Of a stretch of 55,495 nt of DNA, positions 44,903-53,691 are shown one piece after another. The stretch lies in assembly GCF_002864045.1 (NCBI RefSeq), contig NZ_PJPV01000161.1, positions 1-55,495 on the forward strand. The letters are read 5' to 3'. Made by a program: the position numbers and the translations under genes. Position 1 is the stretch's first letter; each line of letters opens with the position of its first letter. Source of the DNA: Endozoicomonas acroporae (GTDB lineage: Bacteria; Pseudomonadota; Gammaproteobacteria; Pseudomonadales; Endozoicomonadaceae). The notes beneath the pieces were generated by a model. The model was given only the letters and a program-made list of their open reading frames with translations. It did no database searches and had not been told where the DNA came from.

Positions 44903-45077
44903 AGGTACTTTGGTGCATTTTTAATGTTTGATGCATTTAAAAAATCTCCGTAACCCACTGATTATTTTTAATTTATCTACCTTTATCATTATAGATCTAA
45001 AGTACTAATATCGACCATAATTGATGCCATTTGTAGGCTATGCGTAGGTTGCAATGCTGATATATGAAATCAGTCGT

Positions 45078-45440
45078 TTATATTTGATTCATAAAATCAA
45101 GTAATACTATCGACTGTAACTCTTCCATGCTTTCAACGTTTTGCCCCTTTGCGATTTGATACAATCTTTCGATGGTCTGAGCCGCATCTGTCAGCCCTTC
45201 TTTTTCGCAAAATACTTTTAATTCAGCAGGCCTGATACTGTGTTTGATCATAACTGCCAGAGCCTGGACCAAAGAAGGTTTATCATTCCAATGAAAATAA
45301 GCAGCCAACCGGTCTTTTACCACATCTGCGGCCAGCAATATTGGAATTTTTCTGGCACCTTGTTTAACGATGGTTGTTTTTTGGATGAGCTCATCTCCAA
45401 CTGCCAATGGTGCAGGTGGAAACTCAACACAGATCGGTAA
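45078..45440 (-). pseudogene. Nucleotidyltransferase toxin, copy 2, N-terminus deleted
   Basis: Codons after about residue 91 of the toxin at 11259 are kept at high identity. The first 90 codons, including G-G and D-I-D, are gone. A deletion joins the overlap region of the winged-helix gene directly to 'EFPPAP' in the wrong frame. The remaining open frame starts at a TTG ('MAVGDELIQK'). Confidence 0.8.
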
Positions 45441-45821
45441 TCAACCATGATCAGACTCATCCCCTGTTTTGCCTGAGCGGACTCTTATTGTCGGCTTTCC
45501 TATCGCCCTGGGTTTATTTCGATTCATCACCAGCTCCTGAATGACTGCCTCCGGGTATAATTGGATAGCGGCTTTCACCAGTTCTTTCATTGTCGCCAGA
45601 AAGACATACCTGGGGTTAAGGCGATACTCTCTAAGCCTTCCAATCAGGTGACTGACAACGACACCATCCTCTTCCATTCTAACCAGCTGTTTTTGTACTG
45701 AATTTTGAGAAAGGCCAAAAAATTCGGCAATACCCTTTCCGTAGCCAGAGTTCCTGAGCATCAGGTATATCAGTATCTTTTCCTGACTTTCAGCGCGAAG
45801 CACTCCCTTTAAGGCAAACAT
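45441..45821 (-). CDS. Winged-helix antitoxin, copy 2
   Basis: 126 residues, differing from the copy at 11857 at only a few positions near the C-terminus (for example 'KELVKAAIQLYPEA'). It has an intact winged helix and an intact upstream operator. It now lacks a working toxin partner beside it, so it may only cross-regulate the operon at 11.2-12.2 kb or guard against it. Confidence 0.75.
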   Translation of the reverse strand: MFALKGVLRAESQEKILIYLMLRNSGYGKGIAEFFGLSQNSVQKQLVRMEEDGVVVSHLIGRLREYRLNPRYVFLATMKELVKAAIQLYPEAVIQELVMNRNKPRAIGKPTIRVRSGKTGDESDHG

Positions 45822-45854
45822 TCATGAAGCTCGTAAGGTATAGATGATACTTCA

Positions 45855-45925
45855 AGTATAAATCAATACTTCTATTTTAATAACCAATATATGGTTTATT
45901 TAATAGATGTATTGGTTTATTGGGA
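45855..45925. promoter_or_regulatory. AACCAATA operator cluster, copy 2
   Basis: The same central palindrome AACCAATATATGGTTT and outer boxes as at 12275-12338, with a few substitutions in the outer box (AAATCAATA). It overlaps the 3' end of the AbiEi gene. Confidence 0.55.
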
Positions 45926-46744
45926 ACTCATACTTCGAGGTATTGTTATTAAATATTTACGATTCAGGGCCCCACACTCTGCAATAACTCGCTTTCCGGA
46001 ACCAAGTTCATAACTGCTCACGTTCAGGCGGGCAAGCCACGGATATTGGTGGCGCTCTGCAAGCCAGAGAAATAACCGTTTTACCTTTATACTCAGACAC
46101 GCTTGCAACACTTGATCCAGCTTTCCTGGTGACAGGTTTACCAGGCTCTGCATCAGTTCGTCTGCATGTTCAAAACTGAACTTATCAGGAAGATCAGCAA
46201 TCACTTCCAATATGGCCTTTTCTGGACAAGAAAAATAAAGCGGAGGCAGATTGGGGGCGAACTCATGGGATCTCAGAAGGCCAGAGGTCTGCATCAGCGA
46301 TTCTGGCCAAAGCCGCCTGGAACTATTTACCGTCAACATCGCAGTCGTTTCTACGCGAGATACCCAGGAAGGCAACTTAGTGGTGGAGTAAAGCTGGACA
46401 GTCTTACGGTTTCCGGGAGAGATATACTGAGCAAGTCCGGACAGAGCCAGAGCGGATACACCACCTACGTGCACCGCGGTTGCTAAAGGCGTTGCCTGCA
46501 TCCGCTGTATAGATGCAACCACGCCTTCCCAACGGAGGTTAGTCGTGAATTGGGAGTAGACGCCTGATGCCAGCTGCAGTAACTTGCCACTCTTAACGCC
46601 ATTATCGAGAGAGTGAGAGCTAAAACCCTGTTCTATCAACCACTTTCGCGTAGCCAACGGCCCATAGGGTAAAAGAGCATTAAGCTGCTCTTTACGGCTA
46701 TTCAGTCCGTATTCTTTATCACTTGAGCTTGATATACGAACCAT
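45917..46744 (-). CDS. AbiEi-type antitoxin, family 2, without its toxin
   Basis: A 275-residue protein. An N-terminal winged helix ('LPYGPLATRKWLIEQGFS', 'NGVKSGKLLQLASGVYS') is followed by the AbiEi middle domain ('THVGGVSALALSGLAQYI'-like) and C-terminal domain ('SFEHADELMQSLVNLSPGKLDQVL'). AbiEi represses the operon and counters AbiEii in type IV systems. The last residues ('IPRSMSSQ') are read from the winged-helix operon's upstream region, so the natural end was replaced. Its toxin, with the 'MDRSGYFYK' start, survives only as fragments at 12678 and 16426. Confidence 0.75.
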   Translation of the reverse strand: MVRISSSSDKEYGLNSRKEQLNALLPYGPLATRKWLIEQGFSSHSLDNGVKSGKLLQLASGVYSQFTTNLRWEGVVASIQRMQATPLATAVHVGGVSALALSGLAQYISPGNRKTVQLYSTTKLPSWVSRVETTAMLTVNSSRRLWPESLMQTSGLLRSHEFAPNLPPLYFSCPEKAILEVIADLPDKFSFEHADELMQSLVNLSPGKLDQVLQACLSIKVKRLFLWLAERHQYPWLARLNVSSYELGSGKRVIAECGALNRKYLITIPRSMSSQ

Positions 46745-46977
46745 GCCAGTGCCTTACCGGTTTAAAATAATTAAAATCATCGGCAAAAAAAGCCGAAATA
46801 TTTATCAAATATAAACTAAATCGGAAAGAATGGTTTATATTAAGCCATTTAATCGGCGATAAAAGCAGGAAAAATAAATATTTTAAAACCATCATCTTAT
46901 AGAACAGTCTTTCTTTTGGTACTGAAATATAATGACTATTAACAATCAGAGCCTGCTTGATTGGGCTCCAAAAGTAC
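46745..46977. other. AT-rich gap between AbiEi and cassette gene C
   Basis: An AT-rich stretch likely to contain the AbiEi promoter. No gene seen. Homology between the cassette copies begins only at the C stop codon, so this gap is outside the cassette. Confidence 0.4.
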
Positions 46978-47349
46978 TTAAAAGTGGTATCCCTGCTCAA
47001 CCCAGTAATGCCAGTCACCAATGGCCTCAACAGTTTCTTCGTCCAGGTCATCGCTGCATGCTTCGAGTTGTGCCAGCGGAACTGCCAATGTTCGATCCAG
47101 CCACTTAACCTGCACCTGCATGGTGGACTCACAATCGCCCTGATCCGCCATTTCGGTAACCATCACCCGCTCATTTATTTTCAGTGGTGATACCTTTAAC
47201 TCCTGCCAACACTCGGCTTCAAAGGGAAAAGCCAGCCTGTCATCAAGGTAACAATGCCAGCCGGTGCTGCGTTCGAGCTCATCGTAGCAATCCACAACAA
47301 TATCGTTGTGAATCCGGTCCTCTATTTCAGAATTTTCGGGTGAACTCAT
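46978..47349 (-). CDS. Cassette protein C, intact copy ('calcium-binding'-type small protein)
   Basis: A 123-residue acidic protein: 'IHNDIVVDCYDELERSTGWHCYLDDRLAFPF', two strands with 'VMVTEMAD' and 'VQVKWLDRTLAVPLAQLE', and a C-terminal 'EAIGDWHYWVEQGYHF'. This is a widespread family often labelled calcium-binding protein; the label rests on weak evidence. It is the last gene of the cassette, 83 bp after D. Its stop codon is the exact left limit of homology between cassette copies. Confidence 0.7.
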   Translation of the reverse strand: MSSPENSEIEDRIHNDIVVDCYDELERSTGWHCYLDDRLAFPFEAECWQELKVSPLKINERVMVTEMADQGDCESTMQVQVKWLDRTLAVPLAQLEACSDDLDEETVEAIGDWHYWVEQGYHF

Positions 47350-47431
47350 TACTGATTCCTATACAGTATGTTTATCCCATCCAATCAATCACCAGCCACT
47401 GAAAACAGTCAGGCTTCAGGCAAGAAGTTAT

Positions 47432-48034
47432 TCACTCAAGTAATGAGCCCTGAACCGTCTCACTGCCCTGATCAGCCCTCTCATCGTCAATCAACAGTTC
47501 TCCTTCCTGTTCACCCTGCCCATCCAGAACCCGGTAGAGCAGAGAATAAGCGACCCGCCACTGCCCTTCTGACACCTGCAGGGTGACCGATTTAGTATTC
47601 AGACGGAGGACATGGCCAAAATGTTCCTCCCCATGCTTATCTTTAAAACCCAGCAGATCGCCTACAGCAATGGCATGGCGACTCAGGCCTTGTTGAGTTT
47701 CATGATTAACGCGAGCATCGGCACCTTCAAGATTGAGCATGTAATAAGGCACCGTCCAGCGTTTGCCATCGGTAAAATCCAGAACCAGTGCCCGTTTTTG
47801 CCTGAGCTGCAACACCTCGCAGTCACGCAGCGAATTGCTGTTACGGTCAAAGTAGCTCAGCTTCTGTCCTATTGTCAGAGCAGCCCTGATCCGGCCAATA
47901 CGCTCTGACGACTCCAGCTCGCGATCAATCATGGCATTCAGCCGGAACAGATCAAAGGTGCTGGCCTGGTTTAACGCTTCCAGCAATTGGGCATAATCCA
48001 TGGCTGGTTTTGCTGGGGGGTTACTGTTATTCAT
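47432..48034 (-). CDS. Cassette protein D, intact copy, unknown function
   Basis: A 200-residue protein. The N-terminal helix hairpin ('YAQLLEALNQASTFDLFRLNAMIDREL') is followed by two SH3- or PilZ-like beta barrels ('GQKLSYFDRNSNSLRDCEVLQL', 'VGDLLGFKDKHGEEHFGHVLRL' and 'TLQVSEGQWRVAYSLLYRVL'). Barrels of this sort bind nucleic acids or partner proteins; no catalytic motif is seen. It follows AbiEii by 38 bp. Fragments of it remain at 12361 and 14497. Confidence 0.7.
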   Translation of the reverse strand: MNNSNPPAKPAMDYAQLLEALNQASTFDLFRLNAMIDRELESSERIGRIRAALTIGQKLSYFDRNSNSLRDCEVLQLRQKRALVLDFTDGKRWTVPYYMLNLEGADARVNHETQQGLSRHAIAVGDLLGFKDKHGEEHFGHVLRLNTKSVTLQVSEGQWRVAYSLLYRVLDGQGEQEGELLIDDERADQGSETVQGSLLE

Positions 48035-48072
48035 TGGTCATCATTACTCCAGAAAAGAACATTCCACTATAA

Positions 48073-48993
48073 TCACATCCTGAACTCAGGAGACTCACCC
48101 TCACCATAAAGCTCTTCCCTCAATCGACTAAACAGTTTTTGCAACGTCCCTGACAAGTAGCTTTCAAATTTCTCCTTCCCCAGTGTGCGCTCATAGACAT
48201 CAGAAGGTAAAAATCGCCGCATTTCAGCTTTAAGCCCACCACCGGATACCATTTCAGTTATATTCGGAATAAGCTGATCCAGGCGCTGTTCAAAGTCATC
48301 AAGCCGGTAATCATTCACTTTGTTCTTCACCAGCTCAACATTTACTTCAGCGCCCTGCTGCAGAAGCCAGGGCAGGTCCCATATATCGCGGTAGCGAATG
48401 TATTTTTGTGTCGCAGGTAAAGCAATCAGCTTGTCTGCCAGCACTTCATCAAGGGTTTCAGTAAATACCAGGGTGTCTCCATAGCCATCGGGGAGAAACG
48501 GGTAATTCACTCGCAGCGGCAATGTTTCTCTGGTGTATGCAGGCACATTAGCGACTTCAATCTTGATTTTTTGTCGGGGAATATCTTTACGCTTCGGAGA
48601 GGTTATTACCGAGATTTGCCATTTATCTATGTTCATTTCCCCATAACAAGGCTCTTTTCTGAGCATCGCCGGCTCTTTAACCAATACCTCCAACCCGTAC
48701 CTGGTACCGACATAATCCTCAATACACATCTTTATATCGGCAAGAGAGGCTGATGAAAAATCCACGCCTCCAACAAAATCCAGATCCTCGCTGAAACGGC
48801 TACCGCCATGACACAGGCGTAACGACGTACCGCCCTGAAACACCAACTGATCCAACAGGCCTTCCTGATCAAGACAGAACAGAATGTCATAGTGAAGCAG
48901 CTCTTTCTCAACGACTGGACGCATTAGCGCGAGATGATTATTTTGCATAATCCTCTCAACCAGCTGTGAAAAATCCTCAGTGGTCATTTTCAT
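48073..48993 (-). CDS. abiEii: AbiEii-type nucleotidyltransferase toxin (family 1)
   Basis: A 306-residue protein. 'LVFQGGTSLRLCHG' (Gly54-Gly55-Thr56) and 'RFSEDLDF' (Asp70, Asp72) are the AbiEii active-site motifs, and 'DTLDEVLADKLIAL' with 'RYRDIWDLPWLL' are the usual C-terminal helices. AbiEii-type toxins transfer nucleotides, probably to tRNA, and cause growth arrest or abortive infection. It overlaps its antitoxin by 17 bp. It appears complete and sits between cassette genes B and D. Confidence 0.9.
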   Translation of the reverse strand: MKMTTEDFSQLVERIMQNNHLALMRPVVEKELLHYDILFCLDQEGLLDQLVFQGGTSLRLCHGGSRFSEDLDFVGGVDFSSASLADIKMCIEDYVGTRYGLEVLVKEPAMLRKEPCYGEMNIDKWQISVITSPKRKDIPRQKIKIEVANVPAYTRETLPLRVNYPFLPDGYGDTLVFTETLDEVLADKLIALPATQKYIRYRDIWDLPWLLQQGAEVNVELVKNKVNDYRLDDFEQRLDQLIPNITEMVSGGGLKAEMRRFLPSDVYERTLGKEKFESYLSGTLQKLFSRLREELYGEGESPEFRM

Positions 48994-49519
48994 AACTCTG
49001 TGCCTCCTTCACCAGATGACTATTCCTCCCCACACGCCGCAGATCACGCATTGCCGCCTCAGGCGTAGCAATTTTTAACGGTCTGTCACGATCAACGACA
49101 CTGTCCAGAATATCGGCGACTGAACGGCGGGTGTGGGTAAATTCAAGAACCCCAAAAGGGGTTTTATACTCTCCCTTCCGGCCTGTGGTCATAATGGTCA
49201 GCCGATCGACAGGGATTTGGGAAATAACGCCATACTCCGATAGCGCTGATTCCAAACTGATGTAGTTGTACTCCCCCCTTCGCAAGGCTATGGCAATGCG
49301 CTCCAGCATATCTGCATTTTTGTTGCTTGAGAGGGTGAACGTATAAATCCCTTTAATCATCCGACGAAGAATACCATTCTTCACCAACCGAACCAGTCCA
49401 GCCTGAAAGGCTCGCGGGGAGTCTTCAATAAAGATTTTGCCCAAATCCCTGGTGGTAAAAACCGAATATCCCATCCGATCAAAAGCCGATAGCCGGTGGA
49501 TTGCCGTGGCCTGATCCAT
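48977..49519 (-). CDS. abiEi: AbiEi-type antitoxin (family 1)
   Basis: A 180-residue protein with winged helix 'VFTTRDLGKIFIEDSPRAFQAGLVRLVKNGILRRMIKGIYTF', cited by position (residues 22-63), and the AbiEi core 'YNYISLESALSEYGVI'. The start is the ATG at 49519 with AGGAG 8 nt upstream. It represses its own promoter; TGTAGAC boxes lie just upstream. Overlapping toxin and antitoxin genes support one type IV system. Confidence 0.88.
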   Translation of the reverse strand: MDQATAIHRLSAFDRMGYSVFTTRDLGKIFIEDSPRAFQAGLVRLVKNGILRRMIKGIYTFTLSSNKNADMLERIAIALRRGEYNYISLESALSEYGVISQIPVDRLTIMTTGRKGEYKTPFGVLEFTHTRRSVADILDSVVDRDRPLKIATPEAAMRDLRRVGRNSHLVKEAQSYENDH

Positions 49520-49533
49520 CGTTACCACTCCTT

Positions 49534-49642
49534 TATGTAGACGCTTTAATCACTTAAATGGTGTATATCTGTCTACATAATAGCAAAATACACAGCATAT
49601 AAACGCGAACAACATTAAATAGTGGTATTTATGTCTACTTAT
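49534..49642. promoter_or_regulatory. TGTAGAC operator cluster of the AbiE operon
   Basis: TATGTAGAC (49534), GTCTACATA (49571-49579) and ATGTCTACTTA (49631) form one inverted and one repeated box around an AT-rich promoter-like stretch. This fits AbiEi, which binds inverted repeats to repress transcription. Confidence 0.6.
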
Positions 49643-49663
49643 TGGCTAGTTGATTAAGGTCAG

Positions 49664-50758
49664 TTACCGGTACCTTAATCCCTGCCAGTGGCTGGTTTTC
49701 TTGGCATAGCGTTGTTTCAGCTCTGCCAGCTTCTGGTCATAGGCTGTTTGTCTGTTCAGCATTTTGGCCATCAGCTGAAGATCGCCAAGCTTTGTTGACA
49801 GCTCGGAATACACGGTAGATGAGCCTCTTTGCTCAAACAGTTCTTCCACCCGACGCCAATAGGCCTCTTCATTGGCGGCAACGCTTTCGGCCTTTTGCTG
49901 CTGTTGCAGCTGCTTTTGCATCATGGCCTTTTCATCAGCCTTTTTCCGCAGCTCCCGGGCAGAAGCCAGCAGATGGCCAACCGTGACTGAACTGCTGCGT
50001 GGTATTTCCTGAGCCTTATCCACCAGAGCGGCAAACTGCTCTCTTCGTGCAGTACCGGTTTCATCTAACAGTAACGCTTTTAGCTGGGCTCTGGCCGTCG
50101 CTTCCGGGAGTTGCATGACATATTGATCAATTAACACTTCAGGCTGCACAGTGACATAATCCGATTTAACCTGAGCTGCAGCCACAACCCGTTGAGTATC
50201 CAGCTTCAAAAAATCACACAACGCACTCTGGCTGGCAGAAAGATCATCAAGGCCCGGAGGGATGGCGGGGGACAGCGCATCCGGTTCCAGCTCATCCAAT
50301 TGAGACAACCAGGCCAGATACAGTGAACGATAATCACCGTGCATCAGCTCACTGCGAATGTTCAGCAGGCTGCCCATCCAGCCATCGCCTTCATCCCACT
50401 CATCGTCGTAGCCGTCTTCATCTTCATAGACAAATTCAATAATCCAGTGCGCGCCAGACGATTTGTAAGTGCAGATATCCCCCAGGAGGTAACGCAGCAG
50501 TGTCGATTCATCAATAAGATGACGAGGCACCTTAATCGCAAAAATTTTGCAGCCAAAATTGGAGACATAAACATAAGCATCGAAAAACCTGCTCAGTAAC
50601 TGCCTTGGGTCGGCTTTTAAATCACCGTAGTTATAGGTGTTACAGAACCGGGTAGACGATATCTGTGCCCGGCTGGAAATCCCCCGAAGATACCCCATCT
50701 CTTCTTTGGACAACTGCCGGTCAACGGCCACCAACTCGTAATACTGGTATTCACTCAT
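49664..50758 (-). CDS. Cassette protein B, copy 3 (364 aa)
   Basis: Full length. The first 208 residues are nearly identical to copy 2, and it differs from copy 1 by scattered conservative changes. The C-terminal coiled coil ('LASARELRKKADEKAMMQKQ' onward) and basic tail are intact. It begins 5 bp after gene A and is followed by the AbiE pair with its own promoter. This copy shows what the B-C fusion of copy 2 has lost. Confidence 0.78.
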   Translation of the reverse strand: MSEYQYYELVAVDRQLSKEEMGYLRGISSRAQISSTRFCNTYNYGDLKADPRQLLSRFFDAYVYVSNFGCKIFAIKVPRHLIDESTLLRYLLGDICTYKSSGAHWIIEFVYEDEDGYDDEWDEGDGWMGSLLNIRSELMHGDYRSLYLAWLSQLDELEPDALSPAIPPGLDDLSASQSALCDFLKLDTQRVVAAAQVKSDYVTVQPEVLIDQYVMQLPEATARAQLKALLLDETGTARREQFAALVDKAQEIPRSSSVTVGHLLASARELRKKADEKAMMQKQLQQQQKAESVAANEEAYWRRVEELFEQRGSSTVYSELSTKLGDLQLMAKMLNRQTAYDQKLAELKQRYAKKTSHWQGLRYR

Positions 50759-50763
50759 GGTTG

Positions 50764-51552
50764 TTATGCCTTCTGCATTTTCTTACGCTTACGTACCTCA
50801 TCAAGGCTGACCACATTATCTGGCAAAGCCAATGATCTTTCCTGACCGATAACTTTAGCTGCTGCTGCAGGGAATGGGTTCGGAAAATCCCCATCCGGCG
50901 TTTGTGGATATGCCCACTCAGACCAACCTCTGGCAAACCGGAGCAGCCAGTCATCCACCATCCGCGACATGGGAATAAACGACTCCATTCGTTTTGCACC
51001 GGGAAACGCCCTGGCCTTTTTGTGAACACAGTTGATGCGGTGCATACCCAACCCGATTTCTTCACTCTCGTCCAGTTGATCCACCCCATAATGATCATAG
51101 GACTGGCTCAGCCACTGCTCCGCATCCGCAACATGTCCGTTGACGCTGAGGTCGGTATTTCTGACAAACCGGATCCCCTTCTCCATATCCAGAAACTGGT
51201 CATACATGGTCTGAGCCTGCGCTTCTGTGGTAGCGCCACTCTCTATGGCCATATGGATACACTCTCTGGCCCAGCGTTTGGTGAACCGCTCAGCAAACTC
51301 ATCTAAATCTGAAAACATCGGGTTAGAAAACAAAATGGCATAACGACTGCGGGCTTCTACGGCAATAACATCTGTGTACCCTTCTCTATTCCGGTAGCCC
51401 TTAATCGCATGCACCTGCCAGGCAATGACATTATCGCCAGAAGCAATAGACTGAGTGCCTATGCGCTTACCATCCGGACTGGGTAACCGATCCAGATTAA
51501 CCTTCATATATTTACAAAAGGCATTGGTCGCAGAAATTAATATTTCAAGCAT
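50764..51552 (-). CDS. Cassette protein A, copy 3 (262 aa)
   Basis: Full length and nearly identical to copy 2, with no insertion or deletion over 1031 bp including the leader. It is rich in Trp and acidic residues in the middle ('EQWLSQSYDHYGVDQLDESEEIG'), with a conserved 'RINCVHKKARAFPGAK' segment that could bind a ligand. It is the first gene of the complete A-B-AbiE-D-C arrangement. Confidence 0.78.
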   Translation of the reverse strand: MLEILISATNAFCKYMKVNLDRLPSPDGKRIGTQSIASGDNVIAWQVHAIKGYRNREGYTDVIAVEARSRYAILFSNPMFSDLDEFAERFTKRWARECIHMAIESGATTEAQAQTMYDQFLDMEKGIRFVRNTDLSVNGHVADAEQWLSQSYDHYGVDQLDESEEIGLGMHRINCVHKKARAFPGAKRMESFIPMSRMVDDWLLRFARGWSEWAYPQTPDGDFPNPFPAAAAKVIGQERSLALPDNVVSLDEVRKRKKMQKA

Positions 51553-51794
51553 TCGCGGTATCTTTTGGCTGTTCTCTCGCAGGAGGGCTTACTGGCTGAA
51601 TATGACAGATTTGAACTATCAGACAGATCACAGCGGGATGCAAGCAGGGGCAAAGTAATGACATTACTTTGCAGACTGACTCAGTGTGCACTCGCACTGA
51701 GTGGTTGCGACGTCGTTTCACTCCGCCACAGGACAATAAATGCCGAATTCGGCAATGGACTTGCCGGATAGATCAACGCAAGTGCCAATTACAG
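51553..51794 (-). promoter_or_regulatory. Conserved structured leader of cassette copy 3
   Basis: It keeps the first two hairpins of the copy at 20883-21124. The third has lost pairing (TGCGACG versus CGCCACA). Homology stops at 51794, the same internal point as 21124 in copy 2, so this is the outer edge of the unit. Confidence 0.5.
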
Positions 51795-51961
51795 CAAACG
51801 ACCCATAAAATTTAAGCGTTAACCACTTTAAAAGCACATCAACACCTTTCTGAAAGTTTCTAATTACCTTAGAGCACCAACATATCCGGACAAAAAAATC
51901 ATCCCTTAACGTTTTCCCACCCTGGGCCACGGTATCCTATACATCAAAAAGGACGACCATC

Positions 51962-52267
51962 ATGGAGAAAACCAAAACAATCCAAATCCGGGTAACTTCT
52001 CAGGAAAAATCTGCAATCCGGGCAAGAGCAAAATCACTGAATTTGCATGTATCAGAATACCTCCTCTCTCTGCATCGGAACACAGCCTTACCTCCGCCAC
52101 CATCAGAGATTGAACGACGGCAGCTGCAAGAAGTGGCCCAAATCGGGAATATGGTCAACGCACTTATAACAAGCGTACGCAGCGGAATAGTCCCAGATAC
52201 ATATGAGCTCCAGCTGGTGATTAAAGCGATCAGCCTCTTTGTTGAGTTCCATAGTCAGAAACGATGA
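51962..52267 (+). CDS. mobC: MobC-like ribbon-helix-helix relaxosome protein
   Basis: A 101-residue protein: 'KTIQIRVTSQEKSAIRARAKSLNLHVSEYLL' is the ribbon-helix-helix, and 'LQEVAQIGNMVNALITSVRSG' matches the MobC-type C-terminus. It helps the relaxase nick oriT. AAAGGA lies 8 nt before the ATG. It overlaps the relaxase by ATGA. Confidence 0.85.
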   Translation: MEKTKTIQIRVTSQEKSAIRARAKSLNLHVSEYLLSLHRNTALPPPPSEIERRQLQEVAQIGNMVNALITSVRSGIVPDTYELQLVIKAISLFVEFHSQKR

Positions 52268-53595
52268 TCGCTGATGCCAAACTGACCGGAAGTATCGCGA
52301 AAGGAATTTCCGTTGCACGCTATATGTTGGACCCAGATGCAAAACAGCAAGATTCTGACGTCAAAACAATGCAAAAGGCAGAGAGTAGTGAGCGAGTACT
52401 GCACATAGAGACAGACCTTGCCAATCCAATCTTGATAACCGACTCTCCAAAAGCATCTGCACAATCGTTCATCCGCGAGGTCGTAGACTGGAACCAGCGT
52501 AACCGGCCAGGCAAGAAAGCTCAGCAATCACAGTGGGAGCACCGTGTGATTAGTTTTCACCCATCAGACAGTCAAAAGCTTAATGCCCATACTGCCTGTA
52601 AAATAGCCAGAGAGTCATTAGGGATAGTGGCACATGGTCAAAGACCTTCCCTCTTCGTTGTCCACGGAGATACGGCTCACCTGCATGTGCACATGCTCTA
52701 CGGAAGTGTGGACCAAACTGGAAAAATCCATAACCCGCATCAGGACTTCAGAATGTGGGAGCAAGCTATGGAGCAACTTGAAATAAAGTATGACCTCTAT
52801 CGGGTAGACAAACGGTTAGCCTGCGCTGATAGGGATTCCACACGAATGCCGGATGGTACGAACCCAAAAAAATCAGAGTATAGGATGACGCAGAGAACCG
52901 GGGAACCTTCCTGCAAACAAAGGCTGCGCAGGCTCCTGGATGAAGCAATTGGTGATAGTAAATCTTCTCCTCCAGAGCAGCAGTTCGCACGATTCTTAGC
53001 CGGCCTGCAATCTAAAAAAATTGGTGTCTCTGCAAATATACAGAGCACGGGGCGTGTGGCAGGTCTCCGATTGCATTACGGAATCTTTTCTAAAAAAGGC
53101 ATCAAAGCTTCAGCACTTGGAAAGGCCTACAGTTGGAACCAATTGGCCAAAAGAGCAGGTTTTGAACACAATAGCCCCTTTAATACAACTCTACTAAAAC
53201 TATCCGACAGGCGCATCAAAGAATGGATTCAGCACGATTCAGGCGGCAAAAAAAGTGCATCTCAGATGCTTTCCAGCATTCATGGTTCAGGCAACAAGGC
53301 TGCGCCCAGAAGCAACGTCAAGGCTTTAACCTCAACTTCAAATCAGGCTTTCATCATCAGCCCCGAATTCCCTGATGAATACCCAGAGTTCCTGAAAGAG
53401 TACATCAGGGCAATTGTAAGAGCTGCAAACTCTGAAATGAGTAGACAGCAGCAACGTAACAACCAGCTCAATGACTCTATAGAAACTATTCTCGAACTGC
53501 TGGCGTCATTCCAGCAAAGAGCCATAAAAAACCATTTGAAGCACCATAGACCGGATAATGTTTATCCAAGTACAAGTGACACCCCGACTAGCTAA
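52264..53595 (+). CDS. Relaxase (MobP/NikB-like)
   Basis: A 443-residue protein with the relaxase histidine triad in 'VVHGDTAHLHVHMLYG': H-x-D...H-x-H with His134, His139, His141 and His143. Tyr20 near the N-terminus is the likely nicking residue. The C-terminal half is basic. With MobC it would mobilise DNA from a nearby oriT, perhaps in 51795-51961. No type IV secretion genes are visible, so transfer would need a helper. Confidence 0.85.
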   Translation: MIADAKLTGSIAKGISVARYMLDPDAKQQDSDVKTMQKAESSERVLHIETDLANPILITDSPKASAQSFIREVVDWNQRNRPGKKAQQSQWEHRVISFHPSDSQKLNAHTACKIARESLGIVAHGQRPSLFVVHGDTAHLHVHMLYGSVDQTGKIHNPHQDFRMWEQAMEQLEIKYDLYRVDKRLACADRDSTRMPDGTNPKKSEYRMTQRTGEPSCKQRLRRLLDEAIGDSKSSPPEQQFARFLAGLQSKKIGVSANIQSTGRVAGLRLHYGIFSKKGIKASALGKAYSWNQLAKRAGFEHNSPFNTTLLKLSDRRIKEWIQHDSGGKKSASQMLSSIHGSGNKAAPRSNVKALTSTSNQAFIISPEFPDEYPEFLKEYIRAIVRAANSEMSRQQQRNNQLNDSIETILELLASFQQRAIKNHLKHHRPDNVYPSTSDTPTS

Positions 53596-53691
53596 TTAGA
53601 TCATTATCCTCTAAAAGAGAACGATTCAGATAGAATTTGGAACTTCAATGCATTTTGATTATTCTGATCAAAACCAACAACAGGTTTCACC

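Noticed and set aside
46719..47132. 137-codon minus-strand ORF upstream of AbiEi
   Set aside because: It overlaps cassette gene C in another frame and its remainder is AT-rich noncoding sequence.
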